Source of the DNA: Chloroflexota bacterium
GTDB lineage: Bacteria; Chloroflexota; Limnocylindria; QHBO01
NCBI GenBank assembly: GCA_040902225.1
Contig: JBBDXT010000005.1
Coordinates: 1-64,000 of the forward strand
Reading direction: 5' to 3'
Length of the DNA: 64,000 nt
The notes under the pieces were generated by a model, which saw only the letters and a program-made list of their open reading frames with translations, had not been told where the DNA came from and made no database searches. Shown here piece by piece: positions 9,949-16,647 of this stretch (its first letter is position 1; every line of letters begins with the position of its first letter). A program made the position numbers and the translations under genes.

Positions 9949-10291
9949 TTCCTTGCTCCTGCCTTTCGTTCAGCTCGCGTAGATAGGAATCCAGCCGCTC
10001 GAAGCTCTCCTCCCAATGGCGCCTGTACTGGTTGACCCATTCAGAGATGTCCCGCAGCGGGCCTGCCCGCAGCCGACGCGGTCGCCACTGCGCCTGCCGA
10101 CCCTGCTCGATCAGCCCTGCCCGCTCCAGCACCCGCAGATGCTTGGAGATGGCCGGCTGGCTCATCTCAAATGGCGCAGCCAGGTCCTTCACCGATGCCT
10201 CCCCCTCAGCGAGGCGAGCCAGGATGGCCCGGCGCGTTGGATCGGCCAGTGCCGCGAAGGTCGTGCTGAGTGCGTCCTGCTGCGTGTCCAT
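9908..10291 (-). CDS. ArsR-family helix-turn-helix transcriptional regulator
   Basis: A winged-helix repressor with the ArsR signature: FAALADPTRRAILARLAEGEASVKDL, then the recognition helix MSQPAISKHLRVLERAGLI (near residues 40-60). No metal-binding cysteine pair is present, so metal sensing is unlikely. The start at 10291 is preceded by AAGAGGTG. A perfect 12-bp palindrome lies just upstream, and TTGACT-N16-TACAGT upstream of that resembles a promoter, so autorepression of the ArsR-AHSA1 operon is the likely design. The C-terminus is read through the AHSA1 start region. Confidence 0.88.
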   Translation of the reverse strand: MDTQQDALSTTFAALADPTRRAILARLAEGEASVKDLAAPFEMSQPAISKHLRVLERAGLIEQGRQAQWRPRRLRAGPLRDISEWVNQYRRHWEESFERLDSYLRELNERQEQGNGDDDDRHSNRPR

Positions 10292-10299
10292 CACCTCTT

Positions 10300-10311
10300 G
10301 GTTATATAACC
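10300..10311. promoter_or_regulatory. Perfect palindrome GGTTATATAACC, likely ArsR operator
   Basis: A 12-bp perfect palindrome, 9 nt upstream of the arsR start and just after a TTGACT-N16-TACAGT promoter candidate on the minus strand. It is AT-rich in a GC-rich region, as expected for an ArsR/SmtB-type operator. Confidence 0.55.
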
Positions 10312-10362
10312 TTCGGGTACTGTACACGCTCCGACGTGATAGTCAACCCCTCAAACGAGAAA

Positions 10363-10380
10363 GAGGCCCCGAAGGGCCTC
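10363..10380 (-). terminator. Intrinsic terminator of the lipoprotein gene
   Basis: A 7-bp stem GAGGCCC/GGGCCTC with a TTCG loop on the minus strand, flanked by purine/pyrimidine tracts that extend the pairing. It is followed by TTTCTCGTTT. It lies between the lipoprotein gene (stop at 10447) and the arsR promoter. Confidence 0.7.
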
Positions 10381-10446
10381 CTTCTCTCACCATCGTGAGA
10401 CTCAGGTGCAAGCCGCAACGGCATGCACGCGGACCTCGTCGATTTG

Positions 10447-10959
10447 TCAGGGCGTGACCGCCTCCCAATTGGTGTACACGCCATTTGAATCACCAGGGGC
10501 CTCGTCACCGATGAAGAAGTAGAGCGGCAGCCCGTTGTAGGTAACCTGGATGGTGCCGTCGTCGGCGCGGGTGATCGTCCCGAGCGTACCGGACACCCCG
10601 GTTCCACCACTCGGTGTCACACCCGCAGGAACGGTCAGGGCCGGCCAGTTGACGAGGCAATCGCCGGTGCAATTGCTCGTGCCGCTGTCCTTGACGTCCA
10701 TCGTGAAGGTGTAGACGGTCATCCCGTTCGAGCCGGCGACCAGGACGGTTCCGAGGCTGCCCACCTCGGTCGCCTCAACGGTCACTTCTCCGGCCGGGGC
10801 CGATGGAGCGGCAGCCGAGGCCGATGGAGCGGCTTCAGATGGAGCCGCGGTCGAAGGCGATGGTGCTGCTTCAGAAGGCGATGAGCCCGCGTTGCTGCAG
10901 CTGGCCAGAACGGCGGCGGCAAGAACGGTCGTGGCGATGGTCAGGAATTTCGCGCGCAT
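10447..10959 (-). CDS. Secreted-repeat lipoprotein (PF03640-like)
   Basis: An exported lipoprotein of unknown function. The 170-residue product has a signal peptide ending in the lipobox LASC, an Ala/Pro/Ser-rich linker (about 30-60), then two copies of the lipoprotein-15 type repeat. The first contains GMTVYTFTMDVKDSGTSNCTGDCLVNWPAL and the second NGLPLYFFIGDEAPGDSNG. The ATG at 10959 is preceded by AGGGGAG. Such proteins are sometimes linked to extracellular redox chemistry, but nothing here shows that. A 7-bp-arm inverted repeat lies about 42 nt upstream. Confidence 0.85.
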   Translation of the reverse strand: MRAKFLTIATTVLAAAVLASCSNAGSSPSEAAPSPSTAAPSEAAPSASAAAPSAPAGEVTVEATEVGSLGTVLVAGSNGMTVYTFTMDVKDSGTSNCTGDCLVNWPALTVPAGVTPSGGTGVSGTLGTITRADDGTIQVTYNGLPLYFFIGDEAPGDSNGVYTNWEAVTP

Positions 10960-11000
10960 GTGCTCTCCCCTGGAACGGTTGCGTCCGGCGACGATTCCCC

Positions 11001-11018
11001 CGTACACAGGTATGTACG
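11001..11018. promoter_or_regulatory. Inverted repeat CGTACA-N6-TGTACG upstream of lipoprotein gene
   Basis: Dyad with arms CCGTACA/TGTACGG centred near 11009, about 42 nt upstream of the lipoprotein start. The size and position fit a dimeric repressor site. The regulator is unknown. Confidence 0.35.
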
Positions 11019-11085
11019 GACGCGGTTTCGCGGATTCCCCACGGGGCGCGCGGCGGCAACCATGGTCTGCCGCTGAGAGAGAACA

Positions 11086-11130
11086 TGGCGTGCCCGAGAG
11101 GACTCGAACCTCCGACCTTCAGGTCCGCAA
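11086..11130 (-). repeat. 3'-half fragment of tRNA-Arg(GCG), possible attachment-site scar
   Basis: These 45 nt are identical to the intact tRNA-Arg(GCG) gene from its CCA end (14440) to the anticodon loop (14484), then the identity stops abruptly. The fragment has no 5' half and cannot be a tRNA. Copies that end in the anticodon loop are typical att sites left by tRNA-targeting integrases. It lies on the 3' side of the intact tRNA, as expected. Confidence 0.85.
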
Positions 11131-11259
11131 TATGGGAGCGACCCTCACTCGCCGTCCCTCGACGTCACTCTGGAAGCGGCGCAGGCGATCCAGCCCGAGG
11201 GCGACCGGCGGCGCGCTCGCCGCCATCCAGCGCGCCTTCGCGTCCGGCTGAGCCCGCGC

Positions 11260-11265
11260 TACCAT
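11260..11265 (+). promoter_or_regulatory. -10-like TACCAT for leaderless cax
   Basis: TACCAT is followed by exactly 7 nt and the ATG at 11273. There is no Shine-Dalgarno sequence. Confidence 0.5.
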
Positions 11266-11272
11266 CGACGGT

Positions 11273-12352
11273 ATGGTGAAGCGGATCGCCTACGGCGTCT
11301 CGGCGGTCGGCACCCTGGCCGCCGTGGCCATGCGTTTCACGGGCGTGGACGAGACGATCACCTTCGGGGTGGCCGCCCTGGCCATCCTTGGCCTGGCCTT
11401 CACCCTGGGTCACGCCACCGAGCAGCTGGGCGCTGCGGCCGGCCCGCGCATCGGCGGCATCATGAATGCCACCGTCGGGAACGTGGGCGAGATCATCATC
11501 GCCGCCTTCCTGATCCTGGACGGCAAGATCGAGATCGTCCACGCCTCGATCACCGGCTCGATCGTCGGAAACCTGCTGCTGGTCCTGGGCGCTTCGCTGC
11601 TGCTGGGCGGCCTGAAGAACGGCGTGCAGCGCTACGACGCCGAGGTGACGGGCATGAACGCCGCGTCCCTGATCCTGGCCACCATCGGCCTCGTCATCCC
11701 GGCCACCTTCGCCTTCCTGATCGGCGGCGGCGAGGGGACGGGACCGGGCGATCCCGAATTCTTCAGCATTGAGGCGCTAACGATCGGGGTGGCCACCCTG
11801 CTGCTGGTCACCTACGCGGCGCAGACCTGGTTCTTCCTCCGCTCGCCGGAGTCGTCCACCACCGCCCAAGAGCCCGAGGAGCCGCCCGAGTGGAGCTGGC
11901 GGATGTCGCTTGGCGTGCTGCTCGTTTCGGCCGCGGCGCTGACCGTAACCAGCGAGATCCTGGTCCATACCCTGGAGCCGGCGGTGGCCTCGCTGGGCAT
12001 CAGCGAGTTCTTCATCGGCATCATCCTGATCCCGCTGATCGGCAACCTGGCCGAGCACGTGGTCGGGATCACGCTGGCCTGGAAGAACAAAATGAACTTC
12101 AGTCTGATCACCTCCATCGGCAGCGCCACCCAGATCGCCCTATTCGCCGCGCCGGTACTCGTATTCTTCGGCCTGATCGTCGGCAACCCAGTGACGCTGG
12201 TCTTCAGCCCGCTCGAGGTCGTCTCAGTGGCGGTGGGCGTGATGATCGCCGCCTACATCGCCCTGGACGGCCGCAGCAACTGGGTCGAGGGGCTGCAGCT
12301 GGTCAGCGTCTACCTCATCTTGGCGATCGCCTTCTTCTTCCTGACCCCGTGA
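11273..12352 (+). CDS. Calcium/proton exchanger (Cax family)
   Basis: A membrane antiporter that expels Ca2+ in exchange for H+. The 359-residue protein has about 11 hydrophobic segments arranged as two inverted halves. Each half carries the cation-binding alpha repeat: NATVGNVGEIIIAAF (near 65) and PLIGNLAEHVVGITLAWKNK (near 260), each with the essential Glu after GN. An acidic linker (TTAQEPEEPPE, near 200) separates the halves. The length suits bacterial Cax. It lies between two tRNA-Arg fragments, so it may sit on an old insertion, though its composition is like that of its neighbours. Confidence 0.9.
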   Translation: MVKRIAYGVSAVGTLAAVAMRFTGVDETITFGVAALAILGLAFTLGHATEQLGAAAGPRIGGIMNATVGNVGEIIIAAFLILDGKIEIVHASITGSIVGNLLLVLGASLLLGGLKNGVQRYDAEVTGMNAASLILATIGLVIPATFAFLIGGGEGTGPGDPEFFSIEALTIGVATLLLVTYAAQTWFFLRSPESSTTAQEPEEPPEWSWRMSLGVLLVSAAALTVTSEILVHTLEPAVASLGISEFFIGIILIPLIGNLAEHVVGITLAWKNKMNFSLITSIGSATQIALFAAPVLVFFGLIVGNPVTLVFSPLEVVSVAVGVMIAAYIALDGRSNWVEGLQLVSVYLILAIAFFFLTP

Positions 12353-12414
12353 CGGCCACGCGGGAACGGACGGCCGCTGGAAAACGCTGCGCTTTGAGGG
12401 ACTCGCGTCCCGGC

Positions 12415-12420
12415 TAGACT
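12415..12420 (+). promoter_or_regulatory. -10-like TAGACT before the leader peptide
   Basis: TAGACT ends 6 nt before the ATG of the 16-codon open frame at 12427, with no Shine-Dalgarno sequence. This is the same spacing as other leaderless genes in the window. Confidence 0.45.
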
Positions 12421-12426
12421 GCGCCC

Positions 12427-12477
12427 ATGTCTAACTCCCTGGTTCCGTCTGAGCAGACCGCCCGGCATGCGCTTTGA
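12427..12477 (+). CDS. 16-aa leader peptide overlapping the SRPBCC start
   Basis: A short frame, MSNSLVPSEQTARHAL, begins 6 nt after a TAGACT hexamer. It ends in a TGA lying 8-10 nt inside the next gene, whose ATG (12467) is within the last codons of the frame. The downstream gene has no Shine-Dalgarno sequence. A leaderless upstream frame whose ribosome terminates at the next start would explain how it is translated. This is inference from geometry; the peptide itself resembles nothing I know. Confidence 0.4.
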   Translation: MSNSLVPSEQTARHAL

Positions 12478-12889
12478 GAAGTCGATAGATATAGATGCTC
12501 CTCAGCAGCGCGTCTGGGACGTGCTCAGCGCCCTCGAGGCCTGGCCGCAGCGCATCGAGACCGTCGAAATCGTCGAGCTCCTGACGCCGGCGCCGATCAG
12601 CAATGGCAGCCGCGTGCGGCTCAAGCAGCCGAATCTACCCGAGGGCACCTGGGACATCACGGTCTGGGATGCGCCGTCCTACTTCGAGTGGACGCAGAAG
12701 ACGGGCGGCACCACCAGCGTCGCCGGCCACCGCGTCGAAGCGCTGGGAGAGGGTCGGGCACGGCTCACGCTGACACTTGACATGCGCGGCTTCCTGATCC
12801 CGATCATCGCCCTGTTCTACAAGAAGCTAACCAACCGCTACATGAACCTCGAAGCCGAGGGCATGAAGCGGGCAGCCGAATCGGACTAA
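12467..12889 (+). CDS. SRPBCC-family (polyketide cyclase/dehydrase-like) protein
   Basis: A small Bet v1-like fold protein (140 aa); the ligand or reaction is unknown. The N-terminal MRFEKSIDIDAPQQRVWDVL pattern starts the fold, followed by the curved sheet (GTWDITVWDAPSYFEWTQKT) and a C-terminal helix (KKLTNRYMNLEAEGMKRAAE). It is translated from an ATG inside the end of a 16-codon leader frame, so it may be translationally coupled. It lies directly beside a tRNA-Arg 3'-end fragment that begins 9 nt after its stop. Confidence 0.82.
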   Translation: MRFEKSIDIDAPQQRVWDVLSALEAWPQRIETVEIVELLTPAPISNGSRVRLKQPNLPEGTWDITVWDAPSYFEWTQKTGGTTSVAGHRVEALGEGRARLTLTLDMRGFLIPIIALFYKKLTNRYMNLEAEGMKRAAESD

Positions 12890-12897
12890 GCACGGCC

Positions 12898-12932
12898 GCG
12901 TGAATCGGTGGCGTGCCCGAGAGGACTCGAAC
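12898..12932 (-). repeat. Second tRNA-Arg(GCG) 3'-end fragment with flank
   Basis: These 35 nt match 14428-14462 with one mismatch. They cover the last 20 nt of tRNA-Arg(GCG), the CCA end and 12 nt of downstream flank. Because the flank is shared as well, the copy is a direct repeat bracketing 12898-14428 rather than a random tRNA piece. Confidence 0.8.
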
Positions 12933-13020
12933 ATTCGCTAGCCACCTGTGGCTCCGACCACTCACTGGACTTCCCAATCGTCGGGCGCGACCAGTGAGAG
13001 CGGGCAACCGGCTAGGCGAT

Positions 13021-14232
13021 TCACGCCGACCGCGCGCGGCAGGATCGAACGGCGTACGCAGCCGTCGCCGTGCTGAAGCCCTTGAGCTCGAGGTCTGCGA
13101 CGGCATCGGCCTCGACCGAGTCCTCGACGATCGCCATCACTCGCTGGCTGATCAGGATCTCGGCGGCCTTGGCGGCCGACGAGAGCCGCGAGGCGAGGAT
13201 GACGGACGTCCCGATCGCGGCGTAGTCGTAGCGGCCCTCGAAGCCGATGCGACCAACTGTGGCGTAGCCCGCGGCGATCCCTATCCCAAGGCCAAGCTCG
13301 TAGCCGCGCTTGCGCCAGTCGGTCGCCAGGACGGCAAATCGATCCCGCATCTCGCATGCCGTTCGAACCGCCGCGAACTGGTGGTCGGCGATCGGCGTCG
13401 GGTCGTTGAAGAAGACCATGAGACCGTCGCCCGCGAAGTGCTCGACCGTGCCACCGTTGGCGACGGCCAGCCGGCCGACCGTCGAGTGGTACTGCCGCAG
13501 GACGCCAAGCACCTCCTCCGGATCCGCGCGCTCCGCGAACGCCGTGAACCCGCGCAGGTCCGCGAAGAGCGCGGTGATCTCGCGGCGGTGGCCGGCGAGG
13601 AGCTGCTCGCCCTCGGCCGATGACAGCAGCTCGGCCGCCTGCGGCGCAAAGCGCGCCAGCTCGGTTCGCTGGCGCTCGACGGTCGCGAACAGCTGGGCCA
13701 GGACGATCGCGATTGCGGCCTGGTCAGCGAAGTGCTCCACGAGCCCGATCTCCCGCTCCGAGAACGGGCGAACCTCGTTCCGGGCGGCTGCGATCACCCC
13801 GATCAGCTGGCCGTCATTGCGGATCGGCACGCCCAGGTCCGTTCGGATGCCGCCGGCCCGCCGGACCGCTGCCTGGAACGGGTTCCCCCTGAGCTCCGGG
13901 TCGGCGAGGACGTCCTCGATGTGCACGACGCGCCCGTCCAGGATGGCTCGGCCCACCACCGATTCGCGATCCGGCGCGTACATCACGCCCCGCACGAGCT
14001 CCTCGAACTCGGGCGAGAACCCGGTGAAGGCGCGCATCCGGTAAGCGTTACCGTCGCGAACGGCGATGTTCGCGGAGTCGGCATGGCACAGCTGTGCGGC
14101 CTCTTCGACAACGGCCTGCAGGACCTCGTCGAGGTCGAATCGGGAACGCGCGATCGATGCGAGCGTGCGACCGAGGGCTGCAAGAGCGGCGGCTTCGCGC
14201 TGCTGTTCTGCTTCGATCGGACGATCCTTCAT
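13021..14232 (-). CDS. GAF-domain class III nucleotide cyclase (atypical active site)
   Basis: A soluble signalling protein of 403 residues. A GAF domain (about 35-185) has the pattern LCHADSANIAVRDGNAYRM...GIRTDLGVPIRNDGQLIGVI. A class III cyclase domain follows (about 215-395), with both metal Asp motifs readable: FADLRGFTAFAE and FAGDGLMVFFND. The usual adenine-selecting Lys before GDG is replaced (VEHFAGDG), and the transition-state Asn of the VNxASR motif is Ile (SVILASR), so activity is doubtful. It lies between tRNA-Arg fragments and is one of three cyclases in 8 kb. A start at 14232 leaves only 23 nt to a dead MetAP fragment. Confidence 0.88.
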   Translation of the reverse strand: MKDRPIEAEQQREAAALAALGRTLASIARSRFDLDEVLQAVVEEAAQLCHADSANIAVRDGNAYRMRAFTGFSPEFEELVRGVMYAPDRESVVGRAILDGRVVHIEDVLADPELRGNPFQAAVRRAGGIRTDLGVPIRNDGQLIGVIAAARNEVRPFSEREIGLVEHFADQAAIAIVLAQLFATVERQRTELARFAPQAAELLSSAEGEQLLAGHRREITALFADLRGFTAFAERADPEEVLGVLRQYHSTVGRLAVANGGTVEHFAGDGLMVFFNDPTPIADHQFAAVRTACEMRDRFAVLATDWRKRGYELGLGIGIAAGYATVGRIGFEGRYDYAAIGTSVILASRLSSAAKAAEILISQRVMAIVEDSVEADAVADLELKGFSTATAAYAVRSCRARSA

Positions 14233-14254
14233 GCGTCGGGGACGTTCGACCCGC

Positions 14255-14356
14255 TCAGACCTGGGTCAGGATCTCGGGGCCGTTGGCGGTGATCGCAATA
14301 GTATGCTCGAAGTGGGCGGCGAGGGCGTCGTCGACGGTCGCGACACCGAAGTCGCG
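14255..14356 (-). pseudogene. Methionine aminopeptidase C-terminal fragment
   Basis: Thirty-three in-frame codons end in TGA and read like the MetAP C-terminus: DFGVATVDDALAAHFEHTIA and ITANGPEILTQV. The HFEHT motif carrying a metal-ligand Glu is kept. The rest of the enzyme (about 220 residues) is absent, and a stop lies a few codons upstream. The fragment sits between the GAF-cyclase and tRNA-Arg, inside the region bracketed by tRNA-Arg repeats. Confidence 0.72.
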
Positions 14357-14439
14357 GCGGATGTGGTCAGTGCGTGGTCAGGGCGGGAATGACGAAGGGC
14401 CTCCGGACGGCTCCAGGGGCCCATTCGTGCGTGAATCTG

Positions 14440-14515
14440 TGGCGTGCCCGAGAGGACTCGAACCTCCGACCTTCAGGTCCGCAACCTGACGCTCTATCCA
14501 CTGAGCTACGGGCAC
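14440..14515 (-). tRNA. tRNA-Arg (anticodon GCG)
   Basis: A complete 76-nt cloverleaf: acceptor GTGCCCG/CGGGCAC, D-arm with A20, anticodon stem TCAGG/CCTGA, loop TTGCGGA and encoded CCA with discriminator G. A20, C35 and G36 are arginine identity elements. The anticodon is GCG, reading CGC and CGU without inosine; most bacteria use ACG here and need TadA. Its 3' part is duplicated at 12898-12932 and 11086-11130. Confidence 0.95.
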
Positions 14516-14526
14516 CCGGGGAGGCG

Positions 14527-14618
14527 TGGCGGAGAGGGAGGGATTCGAACCCTCGGAAGAGGAAACCCCCTTCAACGGTTTAGCAAACCGCCGCACTAGG
14601 CCACTATGCGACCTCTCC
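14527..14618 (-). tRNA. tRNA-Ser (anticodon GCT)
   Basis: A 92-nt class II tRNA with a long variable arm and an encoded CCA. The loop TTTGCTAAA on a CGGTTT stem gives GCT, which reads AGC and AGU. It ends 12 nt upstream of tRNA-Arg(GCG). Confidence 0.97.
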
Positions 14619-14672
14619 GCGAGCGGCGCCGATGATAGCATCAAGGCCCTTCCCGCCAGGCAGAGCCGACCC

Positions 14673-15548
14673 GTGCAGCGCCTACCCGTCATCGGCCAGT
14701 CGTTCGCCCATTCCGCCGTCGAGGCGGTGCAGCGGGCCGCCTTCGAGGCGAGCGGCCTGCCGATCGCCATCGAGCGCTGGGAGCGCCGGCCGCACCAGCT
14801 GGCGGATGCCATCGATGCCCTGCGCGACGGGGCATTCGCCGGTGCTCTCATCGCGGCTCCCCACAAGGAGCGCACGGCCAGCCTGGCGGACGCCCTCTCT
14901 GATGACGCGAAGATGAGCGGCGCAGCCAACCTGGTCGTGCGCGACGGCGCTCGACTGCGCGGCCACAACACCGATGTCGACGGCGTGCGGGCCGGCCTCG
15001 CGGCCATTCTCCCCAAGGCACAGGCGGCGTGGCCTCGCCAGGCCGTGGTGCTGGGCGCCGGCGGCGGGGCTCGGGCGGTGGTGGCGGTCCTCATCGGCTC
15101 AGGATTCCAGCGGATCGCGGTCTTCAACCGGCACCTCCACAAGGCCGAGGCAGTGGTCGCCCACTTCGCGCGGGCTGCCCGAGGGTTGGACCTGCGCGCG
15201 CTGCCGTGGCACGAGACCTTTCTGGAGGTCGAACTTGGGCGGGCCAAGCTGGTCGTCAACGCCAGCGGGATCGGCGTGGAGGAGGGAACCAGCGCCCTCC
15301 CGGCCGAGATGCTCGGCTCAGGCCTGTTCGTGCTTGACCTGGTGCTGAATCACGCCAGCACCCCGCTGATGATCGACGCGCTGGCCCGAGGAGGCACGGT
15401 GGCCAACGGGCAGGCCTCGTTCCTGTCCGCATCGGCGGAGACGTTTCAGCTGCTCTCCGGGCAGGAAGTGCCAACGGAGGTGATGCGCAGCGCGCTCGCC
15501 GTTGAGCTGGGGCTCCCAGAAGAGGGCATCGCCGTGGTCGGCGACTAG
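14673..15548 (+). CDS. aroE: Shikimate dehydrogenase-like protein
   Basis: NADPH-dependent reduction of 3-dehydroshikimate in aromatic amino acid synthesis. The 291-residue protein shows the N-terminal VIGQSFAHS (family VIGxPIxHSxSP), a substrate Lys in APHKE (near 72), GHNTDVDGV (near 100) with the catalytic-site Asp, a Rossmann loop VLGAGGGARAVV (near 126) and VNASGIGV (near 197). The second Ser of the shikimate-binding SxS pair is absent (HSAVE), so the fit is good but not perfect. GTG 14673 is chosen because it starts the conserved domain; the open frame further upstream is tRNA-Ser sequence. The stop is followed by tdk after 9 nt. Confidence 0.85.
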   Translation: MQRLPVIGQSFAHSAVEAVQRAAFEASGLPIAIERWERRPHQLADAIDALRDGAFAGALIAAPHKERTASLADALSDDAKMSGAANLVVRDGARLRGHNTDVDGVRAGLAAILPKAQAAWPRQAVVLGAGGGARAVVAVLIGSGFQRIAVFNRHLHKAEAVVAHFARAARGLDLRALPWHETFLEVELGRAKLVVNASGIGVEEGTSALPAEMLGSGLFVLDLVLNHASTPLMIDALARGGTVANGQASFLSASAETFQLLSGQEVPTEVMRSALAVELGLPEEGIAVVGD

Positions 15549-15557
15549 ACAGGCCCG

Positions 15558-16133
15558 ATGTTCTACACCGCCGGCTGGGTGCACGTGATCTGCGGCTGCA
15601 TGTTCTGCGGCAAGACCGACGAGATGCTCCGCCTCCTGCGTCGCTTCTCGATCGCCGGTCGCACGGTGGTGCTGGTCAAGCCCCGGCTGGACACCCGCAC
15701 CGAGGATGGCACCGTCATCTCGCGCTCCGGCGCGCACCACACCGCCGTGGCGGTCGACGACTCGCGGCAGATCGAGGACCTGGTGGGCAATTCCGATATC
15801 GTGGCCATCGAGGAGGGCCAGTTCTTCGACGAGCGGCTGCCTGAGGTGGTTGGCCGCCTGGCCGACGCGGGGAAGCAGGTGCTGGTGACGGGGCTCGACC
15901 AGGATTTTCGCGGGATCCCGTTCGGGCCGATGCCACGCCTGATGGCGCTCGCCGACGAGGTCACGAAGCTGACTGCCATCTGCGTGGTGTGCGGCGAGCC
16001 GGCCACCCGGACTCAGCGGCTGATCGATGGGCAGCCGGCGCCCGCGGACTCACCGCTGATCGTGATCGGCGGCATCGGAGACGAGAAGTACGAGGCTCGC
16101 TGCCGGCTGCACCACGAGGTGCCGCCGGCGTAG
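15558..16133 (+). CDS. tdk: Thymidine kinase
   Basis: Phosphorylates thymidine for salvage into dTTP. The 191-residue protein matches type II Tdk. The P-loop reads CMFCGKT (near 16-22), with Cys in place of the common Ser in MFSGKT. It has a DDSRQ segment, the catalytic-base region IEEGQFFDE (near 88), GLDQDFRGIPFGP (lasso lead-in) and two halves of the zinc site (CVVCGEPA and ARCRLHH). It lies 9 nt after aroE, so the two are likely co-transcribed. TAGACA, overlapping the aroE stop codon, sits 6 nt before its ATG and could also act as a weak internal promoter. Confidence 0.95.
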   Translation: MFYTAGWVHVICGCMFCGKTDEMLRLLRRFSIAGRTVVLVKPRLDTRTEDGTVISRSGAHHTAVAVDDSRQIEDLVGNSDIVAIEEGQFFDERLPEVVGRLADAGKQVLVTGLDQDFRGIPFGPMPRLMALADEVTKLTAICVVCGEPATRTQRLIDGQPAPADSPLIVIGGIGDEKYEARCRLHHEVPPA

Positions 16134-16178
16134 GGAGCGGTCAGACGGTGGTGCACCGCCGCCCCGCTTTCGTCGCAT

Positions 16179-16487
16179 TTGGATGCACGGGGATATCGAC
16201 GGCACCAGGGCGAGAACTTCACCAACGGCAACCTGGGCACCTGCATGGATTACACCAACAGCCCAGGGACCAACCAGCATCCGAACAACCACGACTATCA
16301 GGAGCTGGAGATCATCTATAGCCATCTCGACAGCACCACCACGGTGGGCTCGGTTGTCACTGGCTCCGCCACGGCGAGCGGCTGGGGACGGCTCGTCAGT
16401 TCGTCAGCCAGCAAGCATTCCTCGATTTATCGGCTGGACCTCGGCAACGGACAGAGCATGCTGACGCACGTCATCTGGGCCGAGTAG
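16179..16487 (+). pseudogene. Metzincin-type secreted metalloprotease, C-terminal fragment
   Basis: An in-frame stretch of about 95 codons reads HQGENFTNGNLGTCMDYTN, then NQHPNNHDYQELEIIYSHLD and a Ser/Thr-rich tail. The GTCMDYT segment is a metzincin Met-turn, and the HPNxHDY pattern is found C-terminal to it in bacterial secreted proteases. The zinc-binding HExxHxxGxxH helix and the signal peptide are missing; the frame has no proper start, only a TTG at 16179. This is a 5'-truncated remnant just after tdk, followed by a strong hairpin. Confidence 0.7.
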
Positions 16488-16507
16488 TCGATCGAGGCCT
16501 CACGCGC

Positions 16508-16538
16508 ACAACGCCCCCGCCGAGCGCAGGGGCGTTGT
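16508..16538 (+). terminator. Strong hairpin after protease fragment
   Basis: A perfect 10-bp stem (ACAACGCCCC/GGGGCGTTGT) with an 11-nt loop, between the protease fragment and tRNA-Ser(TGA). No U-tract follows, so it may act with Rho or in either direction. Confidence 0.55.
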
Positions 16539-16559
16539 CATGTCACAGCCGGGGTCCGG

Positions 16560-16647
16560 TGGCGGAGGGGGTGGGATTCGAACCCACGGAGGCTTGCACC
16601 TCAGCGGTTTTCAAGACCGCCGCATTCGTCCACTCTGCCACCCCTCC
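16560..16647 (-). tRNA. tRNA-Ser (anticodon TGA)
   Basis: An 88-nt class II tRNA with acceptor GGAGGGG/CCCCTCC, long variable arm and encoded CCA. The loop CTTGAAA gives TGA, reading UCA and other UCN codons. It completes the serine set with GGA, CGA and GCT in this window. Confidence 0.97.

Noticed and set aside
15558-16133. Thymidine kinase P-loop with Cys instead of Ser as a defect
   Set aside because: The Gly, Lys and Thr that bind phosphate are intact and the rest of the enzyme is canonical.
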